Shown: positions 44,659 through 52,235 of the stretch, piece after piece
Position numbering within the stretch: position 1 is the first letter of the stretch
Layout: every line of letters starts with the position of its first letter
NCBI RefSeq assembly: GCF_900166625.1
Contig: NZ_LT800499.1
Span: forward strand, 2,510,144 to 2,570,355
Source: Halobacillus massiliensis
GTDB lineage: Bacteria; Bacillota; Bacilli; Bacillales; Halobacillaceae
DNA length: 60,212 nt
Direction: 5' to 3'
Position numbers and translations under genes: made by a program
The notes under the pieces: model-generated
Seen by the model: only the letters and a program-made list of their open reading frames with translations
The model's database searches: none
Told to the model about the DNA's origin: nothing

Positions 44659-44664
44659 TTGCAA
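44636..44664 (-). promoter_or_regulatory. Sigma-A promoter of crtN-crtN2-crtM
   Basis: TTGCAA (44659-44664), 17-base spacer, TATAAT (44636-44641) on the minus strand. The -10 box lies in the third operator repeat and the fourth fills the spacer, so a bound repressor would block RNA polymerase. Confidence 0.8.
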
Positions 44665-44859
44665 TTAATCCTTCTCTTCCAATGTGTTCCTTTAAATTTC
44701 TATCTTTTACCATACCCTTCACTTTTAACCAATAAGCGTTTGTGTTATTCGTCCTTCATAATTTTATTTATTGAAAAAAAAAGAAAACTGGGTAATCCCC
44801 CATACCCTCCGCTTGTACCCATCATAGGCTGAGAATGTAAGATAACAGGAGGTGACATT

Positions 44860-45018
44860 ATGTACGGAAACAGTCCTTATCCAGTATACGGAGCCAACAT
44901 GCCATACTCTGTTGCTCCTTATTACGGCCGCAGGTGTCATAGACCAGGCAGCACGTTTGCATTGATCGTGGTGTTATTTATCCTGCTCATCATTGTAGGA
45001 GCCGCCTTTTACTGCTAA
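44860..45018 (+). CDS. YjcZ-like small membrane protein
   Basis: 52-residue ORF: a Tyr/Pro/Gly-rich head beginning MYGNSPYPVYGANMPYSV, then a basic turn and a single membrane helix FALIVVLFILLIIVGAAFYC at the end. The helix is almost diagnostic for the YjcZ family of small, often sporulation-associated, membrane proteins. AGGAGGTGA precedes ATG 44860 and a strong terminator follows. Confidence 0.88.
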   Translation: MYGNSPYPVYGANMPYSVAPYYGRRCHRPGSTFALIVVLFILLIIVGAAFYC

Positions 45019-45019
45019 T

Positions 45020-45063
45020 TAAAAAAAAGCTGTTTCCTTATCTTTGGAAACAGCTTTTTTTTT
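45020..45063. terminator. Bidirectional terminator between the YjcZ-like gene and ktrD
   Basis: Stem AAAAAAGCTGTTTCC / GGAAACAGCTTTTTT with A and T runs on the two sides. Confidence 0.93.
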
Positions 45064-45079
45064 ACATAGATTCTATCGA

Positions 45080-46438
45080 TCAGCCGATAAGAATTCGTTC
45101 TTTCGGGAAAGAATATTTAGCCGTTCGATGAGGCTTATGAAAAGAAAACAGGAAAGTTAGTATCCCAATTCTCCCTAGAAACATCAGAAACATGAGTACA
45201 AACTTGCCAAATGAAGTCAAATCAGAAGTTAGACCGAGCGATAAACCGACTGTTCCAAAAGCAGAACATACTTCAAATATTATTTCATGCAGCATGGCAT
45301 CTTCTGAAATACTTAAAGCTAATACCGAGGTAAAAACAGTTATAAGCGCCATCATTGTCACGACCACTGCACGGTTTAAATCCTCGTGGTGGATTTCTCT
45401 TCTAAAGATCCGAATATTATTCTCACCGCGAGCAAAGGTCAAAATAAAAATAATAACGAGAGCAAAGGTTGTCGTACGAATTCCTCCTCCCACACTGCTG
45501 GGAGAAGCTCCGATAAACATTAGAGAAGACATGAACAGTTGAGTGTGTTCTGAAAACTGGTTGATGTCCATTGTAGACAACCCGCCGCTTCTTGTAGTCA
45601 CGGATTGGAATAAAGAAAAAAATAGAGATTCATGCCACGTTTTCCCCGCAAAAAACTGATTAAACTCCAATATGTAAATCATGACGGCCCCAAAAATAAC
45701 AAGAGCAAAAAACGTAAAGGAAGTTAACTTGGTAAATAAAGAAAATTGGACGGTACGCAAGTCATTCCTGTTGTATAAATACTGTTTTACTTCTATGAGA
45801 ACCGGAAAACCAATCGCGCCAGAAATGATCAGAATCATGTTTACAAATTGGACAAAGTAGTCATTGCTAAACGGGATGAGAGAGGCCCCCGTTATATCGA
45901 ATCCTCCATTTGTCATTGCGCTGACGGCCCCAAAAAAGCCTTGGAGGTACGCTTCGCCTGGCTCATAATATTGAAGAAAATAAGTACCTAAAGTCAAAAA
46001 ACCGATAAATTCAATGAGAAGAACCACAAGAACGATCTCTTTTACCAATCTTACTATACCCTCATTGGATGTTCGGTTTTGGTCGGCCATAATTAAACGA
46101 CGTTCCTTTAGACCAATCTTTTTTCCTATTACCAGCCAAATCATCGTTCCAACGGTCATGACCCCAATTCCTCCGAATTGAAGGACAAAAGCGATAATAA
46201 AATATCCAGTCGTACTAAAAGTTTCTGTAATTGAAACCGTGGTAAGCCCCGTTACGCTTACTGCACTCACCGCTGTGAATAAAATATCTGTAAAACCTAA
46301 TTCCACTCCAGGACGATGTGCGACTGGAAGGGCGACTAAAATAGAAGATATAGTAACTGCAATAAAATAATATAATGCGATAAGCTGAAATGGTGACAGC
46401 TGGTTCAGCCACCTTAGACTTCTCCTTCTCGCCCACAT
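45080..46438 (-). CDS. ktrD: Ktr potassium uptake channel, membrane subunit
   Basis: 452-residue Trk/Ktr/HKT-family protein with four M1-P-M2 repeats. The four selectivity-filter Gly stretches are visible: SVTGLTT, MTNGGFD, TTRSGGLST and FGTVGLS. Positively charged loops such as RRSLRW flank the first helix. It conducts K+ when gated by the KtrC ring encoded at 12680. The intramembrane gate-like GASPSSVGGG loop in the third repeat is conserved. AAAGGAG precedes ATG 46438. I use ktrD rather than ktrB because the only RCK gene in the window is ktrC-like and unlinked. Confidence 0.9.
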   Translation of the reverse strand: MWARRRSLRWLNQLSPFQLIALYYFIAVTISSILVALPVAHRPGVELGFTDILFTAVSAVSVTGLTTVSITETFSTTGYFIIAFVLQFGGIGVMTVGTMIWLVIGKKIGLKERRLIMADQNRTSNEGIVRLVKEIVLVVLLIEFIGFLTLGTYFLQYYEPGEAYLQGFFGAVSAMTNGGFDITGASLIPFSNDYFVQFVNMILIISGAIGFPVLIEVKQYLYNRNDLRTVQFSLFTKLTSFTFFALVIFGAVMIYILEFNQFFAGKTWHESLFFSLFQSVTTRSGGLSTMDINQFSEHTQLFMSSLMFIGASPSSVGGGIRTTTFALVIIFILTFARGENNIRIFRREIHHEDLNRAVVVTMMALITVFTSVLALSISEDAMLHEIIFEVCSAFGTVGLSLGLTSDLTSFGKFVLMFLMFLGRIGILTFLFSFHKPHRTAKYSFPKERILIG

Positions 46439-46491
46439 GTTTAATCTGCTCCTTTAACCTGCAAAAGAATCCTCTAGTTGCTATGTATTAT

Positions 46492-46917
46492 CTAAGCACC
46501 AGCCTCTTTGCCTCTGCGCTTAAATTCTTCAAGTAGATCTTCCCCTTGATAACCTTCATCAAGCAATGCTTTAAGAATCTTTTCGATCTGTTCCCGGCGG
46601 CGATCTACCATAGTACCCATAAATATAACATTCATTTCATCACCAATGATATTAAGATCAATAATTCTGGCTAAAAAAGTTGCGGGCTGGTTCGAACTTT
46701 TCGTTATTTTGACCTGAATTAAAAGTTCATCTGAATTTGTCATGATCGGTTCAAAATATTCTCTGTAACTGCTGTCGACATAAGCTTCTACTACCCAGCG
46801 GCTCTTTTCATCTTCTCTATTTATAATCAGCCCGTCGTTCAATTTAATACGTCTTTGAGTAATATCGTCATTCTTCTCTTCTACAATATCTAAGGAAACA
46901 AGCTTAAATGTTTTCAC
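46492..46917 (-). CDS. YwpF-like protein
   Basis: 141-residue soluble protein starting MKTFKLVSLDIVEEKND, with alternating beta-strand pattern to about residue 105 and a charged helical tail. The start and size match the YwpF-like family, function unknown. GTG 46917 follows GGAGGG at ten bases. Identification is from memory of the family N-terminus and is less certain than most here. Confidence 0.65.
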   Translation of the reverse strand: MKTFKLVSLDIVEEKNDDITQRRIKLNDGLIINREDEKSRWVVEAYVDSSYREYFEPIMTNSDELLIQVKITKSSNQPATFLARIIDLNIIGDEMNVIFMGTMVDRRREQIEKILKALLDEGYQGEDLLEEFKRRGKEAGA

Positions 46918-47041
46918 TGATCGGGCTCCCTCCTGAGTGATTAATTATGAGTCTTATTATAGAGGACGATTTGAAAATGAGCAAAATTCAATTCAATTTT
47001 ATTTTATTCTTTTAGATTTTCTAATCAACTTTTTACAAATA

Positions 47042-47077
47042 TAAAAAAACGAGCTCCTCTGCAGAGCTCGTTTTTAA
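47042..47077 (-). terminator. Terminator after moaA
   Basis: Stem AACGAGCTC / GAGCTCGTT with Ts on the minus strand. Confidence 0.9.
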
Positions 47078-47078
47078 C

Positions 47079-48089
47079 CTATCCTCCAATATAAGACATT
47101 TCGATCTTTTTATCCACCGGCTTTCCATTTGCTCTGTCGATAGAGTATTGATCATCACGTTTTGTCCATATTTTTATTAGATAGGATATAATCTCTTCAT
47201 CACTGGAATTGGATCTAAGCATCTTACGGATATCATATCCTGTTGATGCAAACAAACACGTAAATAATTTTCCGTCCGCAGAAAGTCTTACTCTTGTACA
47301 AGAACTGCAAAACGCCTCGGTTACAGAAGAAATGATTCCTATTTCTCCTGATCCGTCTTGATATCGGTAACGATCTGCTACCTCTCCGAAATAATCCGGA
47401 TCAACCGGTTCAATTGGCATTTCATTTTGAATCTGATCCACGATATCTTTCTTTGAAACTACGGCATCCATATTCCAACCGTTATGGTTACCGACATCCA
47501 TAAACTCAATAAAACGGAGGGTATCCCCAGTTCTTTTGAAATAGCGGGCCATCGGAAGGATTTGGCTTTCATTCATTCCTTTTTTCACGACCATATTTAT
47601 CTTTATCGATAGTCCGGCATCTCTTGCAGCTTCAATCCCTCTTAATACTGGCCTTGTTTTAATGCCGCGCCCATTTGTTTCCTGAAAGACTTCATCTTCA
47701 ATTGCATCAAGACTGATGTTAACCCGGTCAAGACCAGCCTTTTTCAATTTTTCAGCCTGTTTTACGAGAAAGACAGCATTTGTTGTAATGGCGACATCGT
47801 GAATACCATCTATCTGTTTAATCCGATATACTAGCTCATCCATATTCTTTCTCATAAGCGGCTCACCGCCAGTTAAACGAACTTTCTCTGTCCCAAATCT
47901 CGCAAATATTTCTACCATCCTCACGATTTCATCAAAACTGAGAAGTTCGCTTTGAGGCATGAACGCATAATCATCTCCAAATACTTCCTTCGGCATACAG
48001 TATGTGCAGCGGAAATTGCATTGATCAATGACGGAAATTCGCAGATCTTTCATCGGGCGGTCATACTTATCTAGTACATAATCTGCCAC
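47079..48089 (-). CDS. moaA: GTP 3',8-cyclase, molybdenum cofactor biosynthesis
   Basis: 336-residue radical-SAM enzyme that with MoaC turns GTP into cyclic pyranopterin monophosphate. The N-terminal [4Fe-4S] motif is C24-x3-C28-x2-C31 (CNFRCTYC). The second cluster ligands are in FCSSCTRVRLSADGK, followed by the third Cys in LFTCLFA. The C-terminus ends MSYIGG, the conserved double-Gly tail needed for activity. Start GTG 48089 follows GGAGGG. It is read with moeA upstream. No moaC, moaD, moaE or mogA is in the window. Confidence 0.96.
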   Translation of the reverse strand: MADYVLDKYDRPMKDLRISVIDQCNFRCTYCMPKEVFGDDYAFMPQSELLSFDEIVRMVEIFARFGTEKVRLTGGEPLMRKNMDELVYRIKQIDGIHDVAITTNAVFLVKQAEKLKKAGLDRVNISLDAIEDEVFQETNGRGIKTRPVLRGIEAARDAGLSIKINMVVKKGMNESQILPMARYFKRTGDTLRFIEFMDVGNHNGWNMDAVVSKKDIVDQIQNEMPIEPVDPDYFGEVADRYRYQDGSGEIGIISSVTEAFCSSCTRVRLSADGKLFTCLFASTGYDIRKMLRSNSSDEEIISYLIKIWTKRDDQYSIDRANGKPVDKKIEMSYIGG

Positions 48090-48107
48090 TAGTTACCCTC
48101 CTATATA

Positions 48108-49385
48108 TTATGAGCTGATAAAAAAGTCATCAGCCCCCTGGTCTCCTTCTAATAGAACAGCCTGGACTTTGTCACCCTTTTTGTAACCTCTCGTACCCCC
48201 GCGTAGAATTATAAACAAGTTCGTACGTGAAAGTGATGTAACGACTCCTGATTTATCCATCCCTGCAGGATATACTGTTACCTGGCTGCCCTCGTATTCT
48301 ATATACCCTCTCATAAATCTATTAAAAGGGTTAGGTTTCATTATATCACGGCCGAGCACTGCATCGACCACTTTATGATAAGGCGTACGGTTCCCAACAA
48401 TTTTCTGAATAAAAGGATAAGCAAACAGCTCAAATCCAACATAGCAGGCTGATGGATTACCTGAGAGACCGAAGAGCGCCTGTCCGTCCAAATCAGCAAC
48501 AGTTGTCACGCTTCCCGGACGCATTGCGACCTTATTGAAAAGGACTTTTGCGCCAAGTTTATCATAAACCTCAGGCATTAAATCATAATCTCCTACAGAT
48601 ACTCCGCCTGTTGTAATAAGAATGTCTACTTCCTTTAGAGCAGCTGAAATTGACTTATAACAAGTGTCAAAGTCGTCAGCCAGCTTGCCATAGTACACGG
48701 GAGTCGCCCCACTTTTTTCGATTTGCGCTAAAATCATATAAGCATTTGAATTTCTTATTTTTCCAGGCTCGAGAGGCTCGTGGACTTCAAGCAGCTCAGT
48801 CCCTGTTGCGAATACCCCTACTTTCGGCTGGCTGTATACTTTTACCTCATGATAACCAAAGGTAGCGAGAAGAGCCTGTATTCCCGGGTTAATCTTAGAA
48901 CCCCTGCTGACAAGCAGTTCTCCTTCATTTGTTTCTGATCCTTTCTCCATTATGTTCTGACCTTCATCCATCTTTCTTTTGATTCTCATATATGTCCTGC
49001 CGCTCTCCTGATGAGTTTGACAGATTTCAAACATTGCAACACAAGTAGCCCCCTGGGGGATTTCTGCCCCTGTCATAATGCGGACCGCTTCTCCTGATTC
49101 TATTGGTCTTGAGGCTCTTTGGCCGGCACCAATTTCCTCGATCACTCGAAATTGAACTGGATTCTCCCGTGACGCTTCTTCTGTATCTAACGCTTTAAAG
49201 GCAAAGCCATCATAAGGAGATTTCGGAAACGGCGGAATTGGATGTGTTGACTTAAGATCCTCTGCTAATATACGGTTGAAACTATTTGGAATAGAGACGG
49301 TGGCCGTCATCTGATTATGCTCGTTAATCTCCATAACGCGAGATATTGCCTCGGTTACAGGTATCGGAGTTCTATGTAGTGTCAA
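48108..49385 (-). CDS. moeA: Molybdopterin molybdenumtransferase
   Basis: About 425-residue protein inserting molybdate into adenylylated molybdopterin. It contains PFPKSPYDGFAFKA, RIMTGAEIPQGATCVAMFE, the MoCF-binding VGVFATGTELL and the catalytic TTGGVSVGDYD loop, then GLSGNPSACYVGFELF. The frame extends to 49454, but homologues start close to LHRTPIPVTEAI. TTG 49385, seven bases after AGAAGG, is therefore used; ATG 49418 is an alternative. First gene of moeA-moaA, 18 bases apart. Confidence 0.93.
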   Translation of the reverse strand: MTLHRTPIPVTEAISRVMEINEHNQMTATVSIPNSFNRILAEDLKSTHPIPPFPKSPYDGFAFKALDTEEASRENPVQFRVIEEIGAGQRASRPIESGEAVRIMTGAEIPQGATCVAMFEICQTHQESGRTYMRIKRKMDEGQNIMEKGSETNEGELLVSRGSKINPGIQALLATFGYHEVKVYSQPKVGVFATGTELLEVHEPLEPGKIRNSNAYMILAQIEKSGATPVYYGKLADDFDTCYKSISAALKEVDILITTGGVSVGDYDLMPEVYDKLGAKVLFNKVAMRPGSVTTVADLDGQALFGLSGNPSACYVGFELFAYPFIQKIVGNRTPYHKVVDAVLGRDIMKPNPFNRFMRGYIEYEGSQVTVYPAGMDKSGVVTSLSRTNLFIILRGGTRGYKKGDKVQAVLLEGDQGADDFFISS

Positions 49386-49469
49386 AGGGCTCCCCTTCTT
49401 TCTGTATTTTATCCCCATTGTATTGACCATAACGAATAAAAGGAAAAAATTCAAAAATAATGCCGAAAA

Positions 49470-49508
49470 TTAGAAAACCCCCGGCTTAATCTGCCGCGGG
49501 TTTTCTAA
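49470..49508 (-). terminator. Terminator after the YrzI-like small ORF
   Basis: Stem GAAAACCCGCGGC / GCCGGGGGTTTTC with one mismatch and a T-containing tail on the minus strand; it overlaps the stop codon of the small ORF. Confidence 0.75.
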
Positions 49509-49642
49509 TAGAGATAGCGATAAAACGCTTTTCGGTTAAGAAGCTGTTCCTTCATTTCTTTCTGCGTCTTCTCAATATTTCCGTTTAAATGGTTTCTATC
49601 AATTGAAATATGGACCGCAAATGAGAAAAAATGAATGGTCAT
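49505..49642 (-). CDS. YrzI-like small protein
   Basis: 45-residue ORF starting MTIHFFSFAVHISIDRNH and ending AFYRYLY. The short beta-like N-terminus followed by a charged helix resembles the small Bacillus YrzI family (often listed as probable sporulation proteins). AAAGGA stands nine bases before ATG 49642, and a terminator follows immediately. Moderate confidence that it is a gene; lower for the family. Confidence 0.6.
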   Translation of the reverse strand: MTIHFFSFAVHISIDRNHLNGNIEKTQKEMKEQLLNRKAFYRYLY

Positions 49643-49727
49643 AACATATCGTCCTTTCTGCAGCTAAAAAAGCTACAGGATTACAATATGCAGAGCTACA
49701 GATCCATATGTGTGCGAATCAATTAAT

Positions 49728-50246
49728 TTATCCATTGTCGTAATAGTCTGAAATTTTTTCATCTAAACGGCTTAAAATTTTGATAGCAATATCTTGTTCC
49801 ATTTCTTTGTAATGATGAAGCCCGCCAGGCTGTTCATCCATACGGTCTGCTTCTTCAATCACTGCCTGAAGAGGTGTTCGCTTCCCTTCTAACGAAAAAG
49901 GGAGATAGCTGTCCGTATGCAGCAGTACAGCAACCGCCACTTCTTTGGCTGCCAGCCGGTCTTCTCCAAGTCTTATTAGCAATTTATGAGCACGTTCCGC
50001 CCCTTTTATTGCATGGATGTCATGACGACGATACTCCTCATAATCCCACTTACCGTCGCGATACCATTCATAGTGGCCCATGTCATGCAAAAGCGCAGAC
50101 TTTGCAGCTAGTTCAGGACACACGGAATTTTGAATAGCCAGTTCATAAGCATTAGCAGCTACTGTAACCGCATGATTGATGCCTGAGCGGGCCAAGTATT
50201 TCTGTGTGATCCGATGTTTAAATATTTTCACTAATGATACACGCAT
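49728..50246 (-). CDS. HD-domain phosphohydrolase
   Basis: 172-residue metal-dependent hydrolase of the HD superfamily: first His in INHAVTVAANA, the HD pair in LLHDMGHYEW, a third His in HDIHAIKGA and the Asp in EEADRMDE. The substrate is unknown; relatives cleave nucleotides or inorganic phosphates. The frame opens at 50276, but AGAGGTGG lies four bases before ATG 50246, giving MRVSLVKIF. Confidence 0.85.
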   Translation of the reverse strand: MRVSLVKIFKHRITQKYLARSGINHAVTVAANAYELAIQNSVCPELAAKSALLHDMGHYEWYRDGKWDYEEYRRHDIHAIKGAERAHKLLIRLGEDRLAAKEVAVAVLLHTDSYLPFSLEGKRTPLQAVIEEADRMDEQPGGLHHYKEMEQDIAIKILSRLDEKISDYYDNG

Positions 50247-50375
50247 CTTACCACCTCTTTTCAAAAAATATATCATTACAAGGGAGAAGGCTCAAGTTTG
50301 CTGCTATTGTCGCTTAAAAGGTTTGGAAACTTGTCTATTAAGGGAAGTTCATAAAAAGAACGGGAGGGGTTTATC

Positions 50376-51122
50376 TTGAATTTTATAAACGATACCGTAC
50401 TAATTACAGGAGCAAGCCATGGAATCGGTAGACAATTAGCAAAATCTTATGCTGCTCGGGGAGCCGAAGTTATCCTCACTGACATTGATGCAGAGCATGG
50501 AAGACAATTGCTGGGCGAGCTACGCCAGGAAGGTGCTAACGCCTTCTTTTATAAGTGCGACGTCAGCAGCACTGAAGAAATTAACCAATTAATCAGACAA
50601 ATAAAAGATACTCACAAGGTGACCATTTTAATCAATAATGCTGGTATCAGTAAATTTAAGCCGCTTTATGAATTGACAGTGGAGGAATTTGATCATGTCA
50701 TCCAAACGAATTTGAGAAGTGTACTTCTATTCTCTAAAAGTCTGGCTGCTCTTTGGAAAGAGAATAATACTCCAGGGAGAATCGTTAACATTGCCTCAAC
50801 ACGGGCTTATATGTCTGAAGCGGATTCTGAAGCTTATGCTGCCAGCAAAGGCGGAATTGTCAGTTTAACCCACGCCCTTGCAGCATCTCTATCTATTAAT
50901 AATATTCGTGTTAACTCGGTCAGCCCTGGATGGATAGCAACGGAAAATTACGAAAACCTGCGTCCAGAAGATCATAAACAGCATTTTTCTAATAGAGTCG
51001 GCACCCCTGAAGATGTAGCGAAAGCTTGTTTTTATTTAACAGATAAAGAAAATGATTTTGTAACCGGAGAAGACATTACTGTTGATGGCGGCATGACACG
51101 TAAAATGATTTATCACCATTAG
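50376..51122 (+). CDS. Short-chain dehydrogenase/reductase (FabG-like)
   Basis: 248-residue classical SDR: cofactor motif TGASHGIG, NNAG at about 90, catalytic Ser in NIASTRAYM, and YAASK. The C-terminal VTGEDITVDGGMTRK closes the fold. An Asp at the end of the second strand (LTDID) suggests NAD(H) rather than NADPH. The substrate is unknown; the protein is not the housekeeping FabG because no fatty-acid synthesis genes are nearby. Start TTG 50376, six bases after GGGAGGGG. Confidence 0.87.
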   Translation: MNFINDTVLITGASHGIGRQLAKSYAARGAEVILTDIDAEHGRQLLGELRQEGANAFFYKCDVSSTEEINQLIRQIKDTHKVTILINNAGISKFKPLYELTVEEFDHVIQTNLRSVLLFSKSLAALWKENNTPGRIVNIASTRAYMSEADSEAYAASKGGIVSLTHALAASLSINNIRVNSVSPGWIATENYENLRPEDHKQHFSNRVGTPEDVAKACFYLTDKENDFVTGEDITVDGGMTRKMIYHH

Positions 51123-51195
51123 CTTTTTCTTATTGTTTAACAGGCGGCATTTATGGGAAGGGGTTTATAGCTAAAAATTATGGAGGTGAGGAAAG

Positions 51196-51528
51196 TTGCA
51201 GCAATTGTCTTCATTTCATATTACATTTAAAAAACCGCTGTCAGCTAACCAGATTCTTAAAATTAATAAACAAGCAGTCAAATCTGAACGTCACATTTAT
51301 TTTCATCAAAATCATTTAATTGCCGATGCCAGCCATCTTACAAAACTGCTATCTTTTTTTCTTTTTTCAAGCACAAATGAGCCAACCCTATTAATTATTG
51401 ATGGTGTGGATACCCCTGGTGGACTCCAGGATGTTAGAAGTGCCTGCGGAGACTGTATTGACGAAGTAAGTGAACGTTCAACTTACAAGGAAGGCCAAAT
51501 CACTCCAGATACATCTATTTCCATATAA
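51196..51528 (+). CDS. Unknown protein with a possible HPr-like pattern
   Basis: 110 residues. The stretch KSERHIYFHQNHLIADASHL followed by TKLLSFFLFSSTNEPTLLII resembles the second half of HPr-type phosphocarriers (strand, Asn/Ser loop, helix, strand). The active-site GLHARP segment is absent, so phosphotransfer is unlikely. The C-terminus has CGDC, which might bind metal. Start TTG 51196 after GGAGGTGA. No family recognised with confidence; the HPr resemblance is a visual impression. Confidence 0.65.
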   Translation: MQQLSSFHITFKKPLSANQILKINKQAVKSERHIYFHQNHLIADASHLTKLLSFFLFSSTNEPTLLIIDGVDTPGGLQDVRSACGDCIDEVSERSTYKEGQITPDTSISI

Positions 51529-51631
51529 ACAATTATATATTATTGCTTGAAGTCCGTTTTACCGCGGGCTTTTTTATCTGTATATTCATATGTAAGCAAT
51601 AAAAGATACTAGCATAGAGGAGGGTATCCTT

Positions 51632-52192
51632 TTGTTTGACTTAGCTATAATAGGAGCAGGACCTGCCGGTGCAAGTGCTGCATTGTTCGCAGGGAAAGCT
51701 GGAAAAAATGTTGTCTTTTTTGATCATGGGAAAAGCATTACCTCTAAAGCCTGGGTCGAGAATCATTATGGGGTTGAAGGAGTGAAAGGACCTGATTTGT
51801 TAAATACTGGACAGAAGCAGGCGATTGATCATGGAGCGCAGCTTATAAAATCTGAAGTTTCTTCCATTGAGGAAATGGAGAGCGGATATGCTCTCCAATG
51901 TGAAGAAGGAAAATATGAAGCCAGTCATGTTTTATTTGCGACAGGAATGTCTACTAAACTGGCTGACTCTTTCGGACTGAACATTGTAGAAGGCAGAGAA
52001 CCTCGTGTAGCTAAAGTAATTGCCATTAAAGAGGACGGCCGTACTGAGAAACAAGGAATATGGGCAGCAGGTACAGCAGCCGGGGCAAGTGTTCATACTA
52101 TCATTACAGCAGGTGATGGTGCACGAGTTGCAATAAATATTATTAGTGAATTGAACGGTCAGCGTTATGTAGATCACGATATTTTAAAATAA
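51632..52192 (+). CDS. FAD-domain protein resembling a thioredoxin reductase without its NADPH domain
   Basis: 186-residue flavoprotein-like sequence. It opens with LAIIGAGPAGASAALFAGKAG, continues with SHVLFATGMST (the usual end of the first FAD half), and closes with GIWAAGTAAGASVHTIITAG plus DGARVAINI, the second FAD half of thioredoxin reductases. About 30 residues join the halves where a normal enzyme has a 120-residue NADPH domain with CxxC. It therefore cannot be a classical reductase. Start TTG 51632 after GGAGGG. Possibly co-expressed with the gene at 51196. Confidence 0.8.
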   Translation: MFDLAIIGAGPAGASAALFAGKAGKNVVFFDHGKSITSKAWVENHYGVEGVKGPDLLNTGQKQAIDHGAQLIKSEVSSIEEMESGYALQCEEGKYEASHVLFATGMSTKLADSFGLNIVEGREPRVAKVIAIKEDGRTEKQGIWAAGTAAGASVHTIITAGDGARVAINIISELNGQRYVDHDILK

Positions 52193-52233
52193 ATAAAAAA
52201 GCTTGCAGACTATACCTGCAAGCTTTTTTTCCG
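52193..52233. terminator. Bidirectional terminator between the FAD-domain gene and corA
   Basis: Stem AAAAAAGCTTGCAG / CTGCAAGCTTTTTT with a short loop, between convergent stop codons. Confidence 0.93.
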
Positions 52234-52235
52234 GT

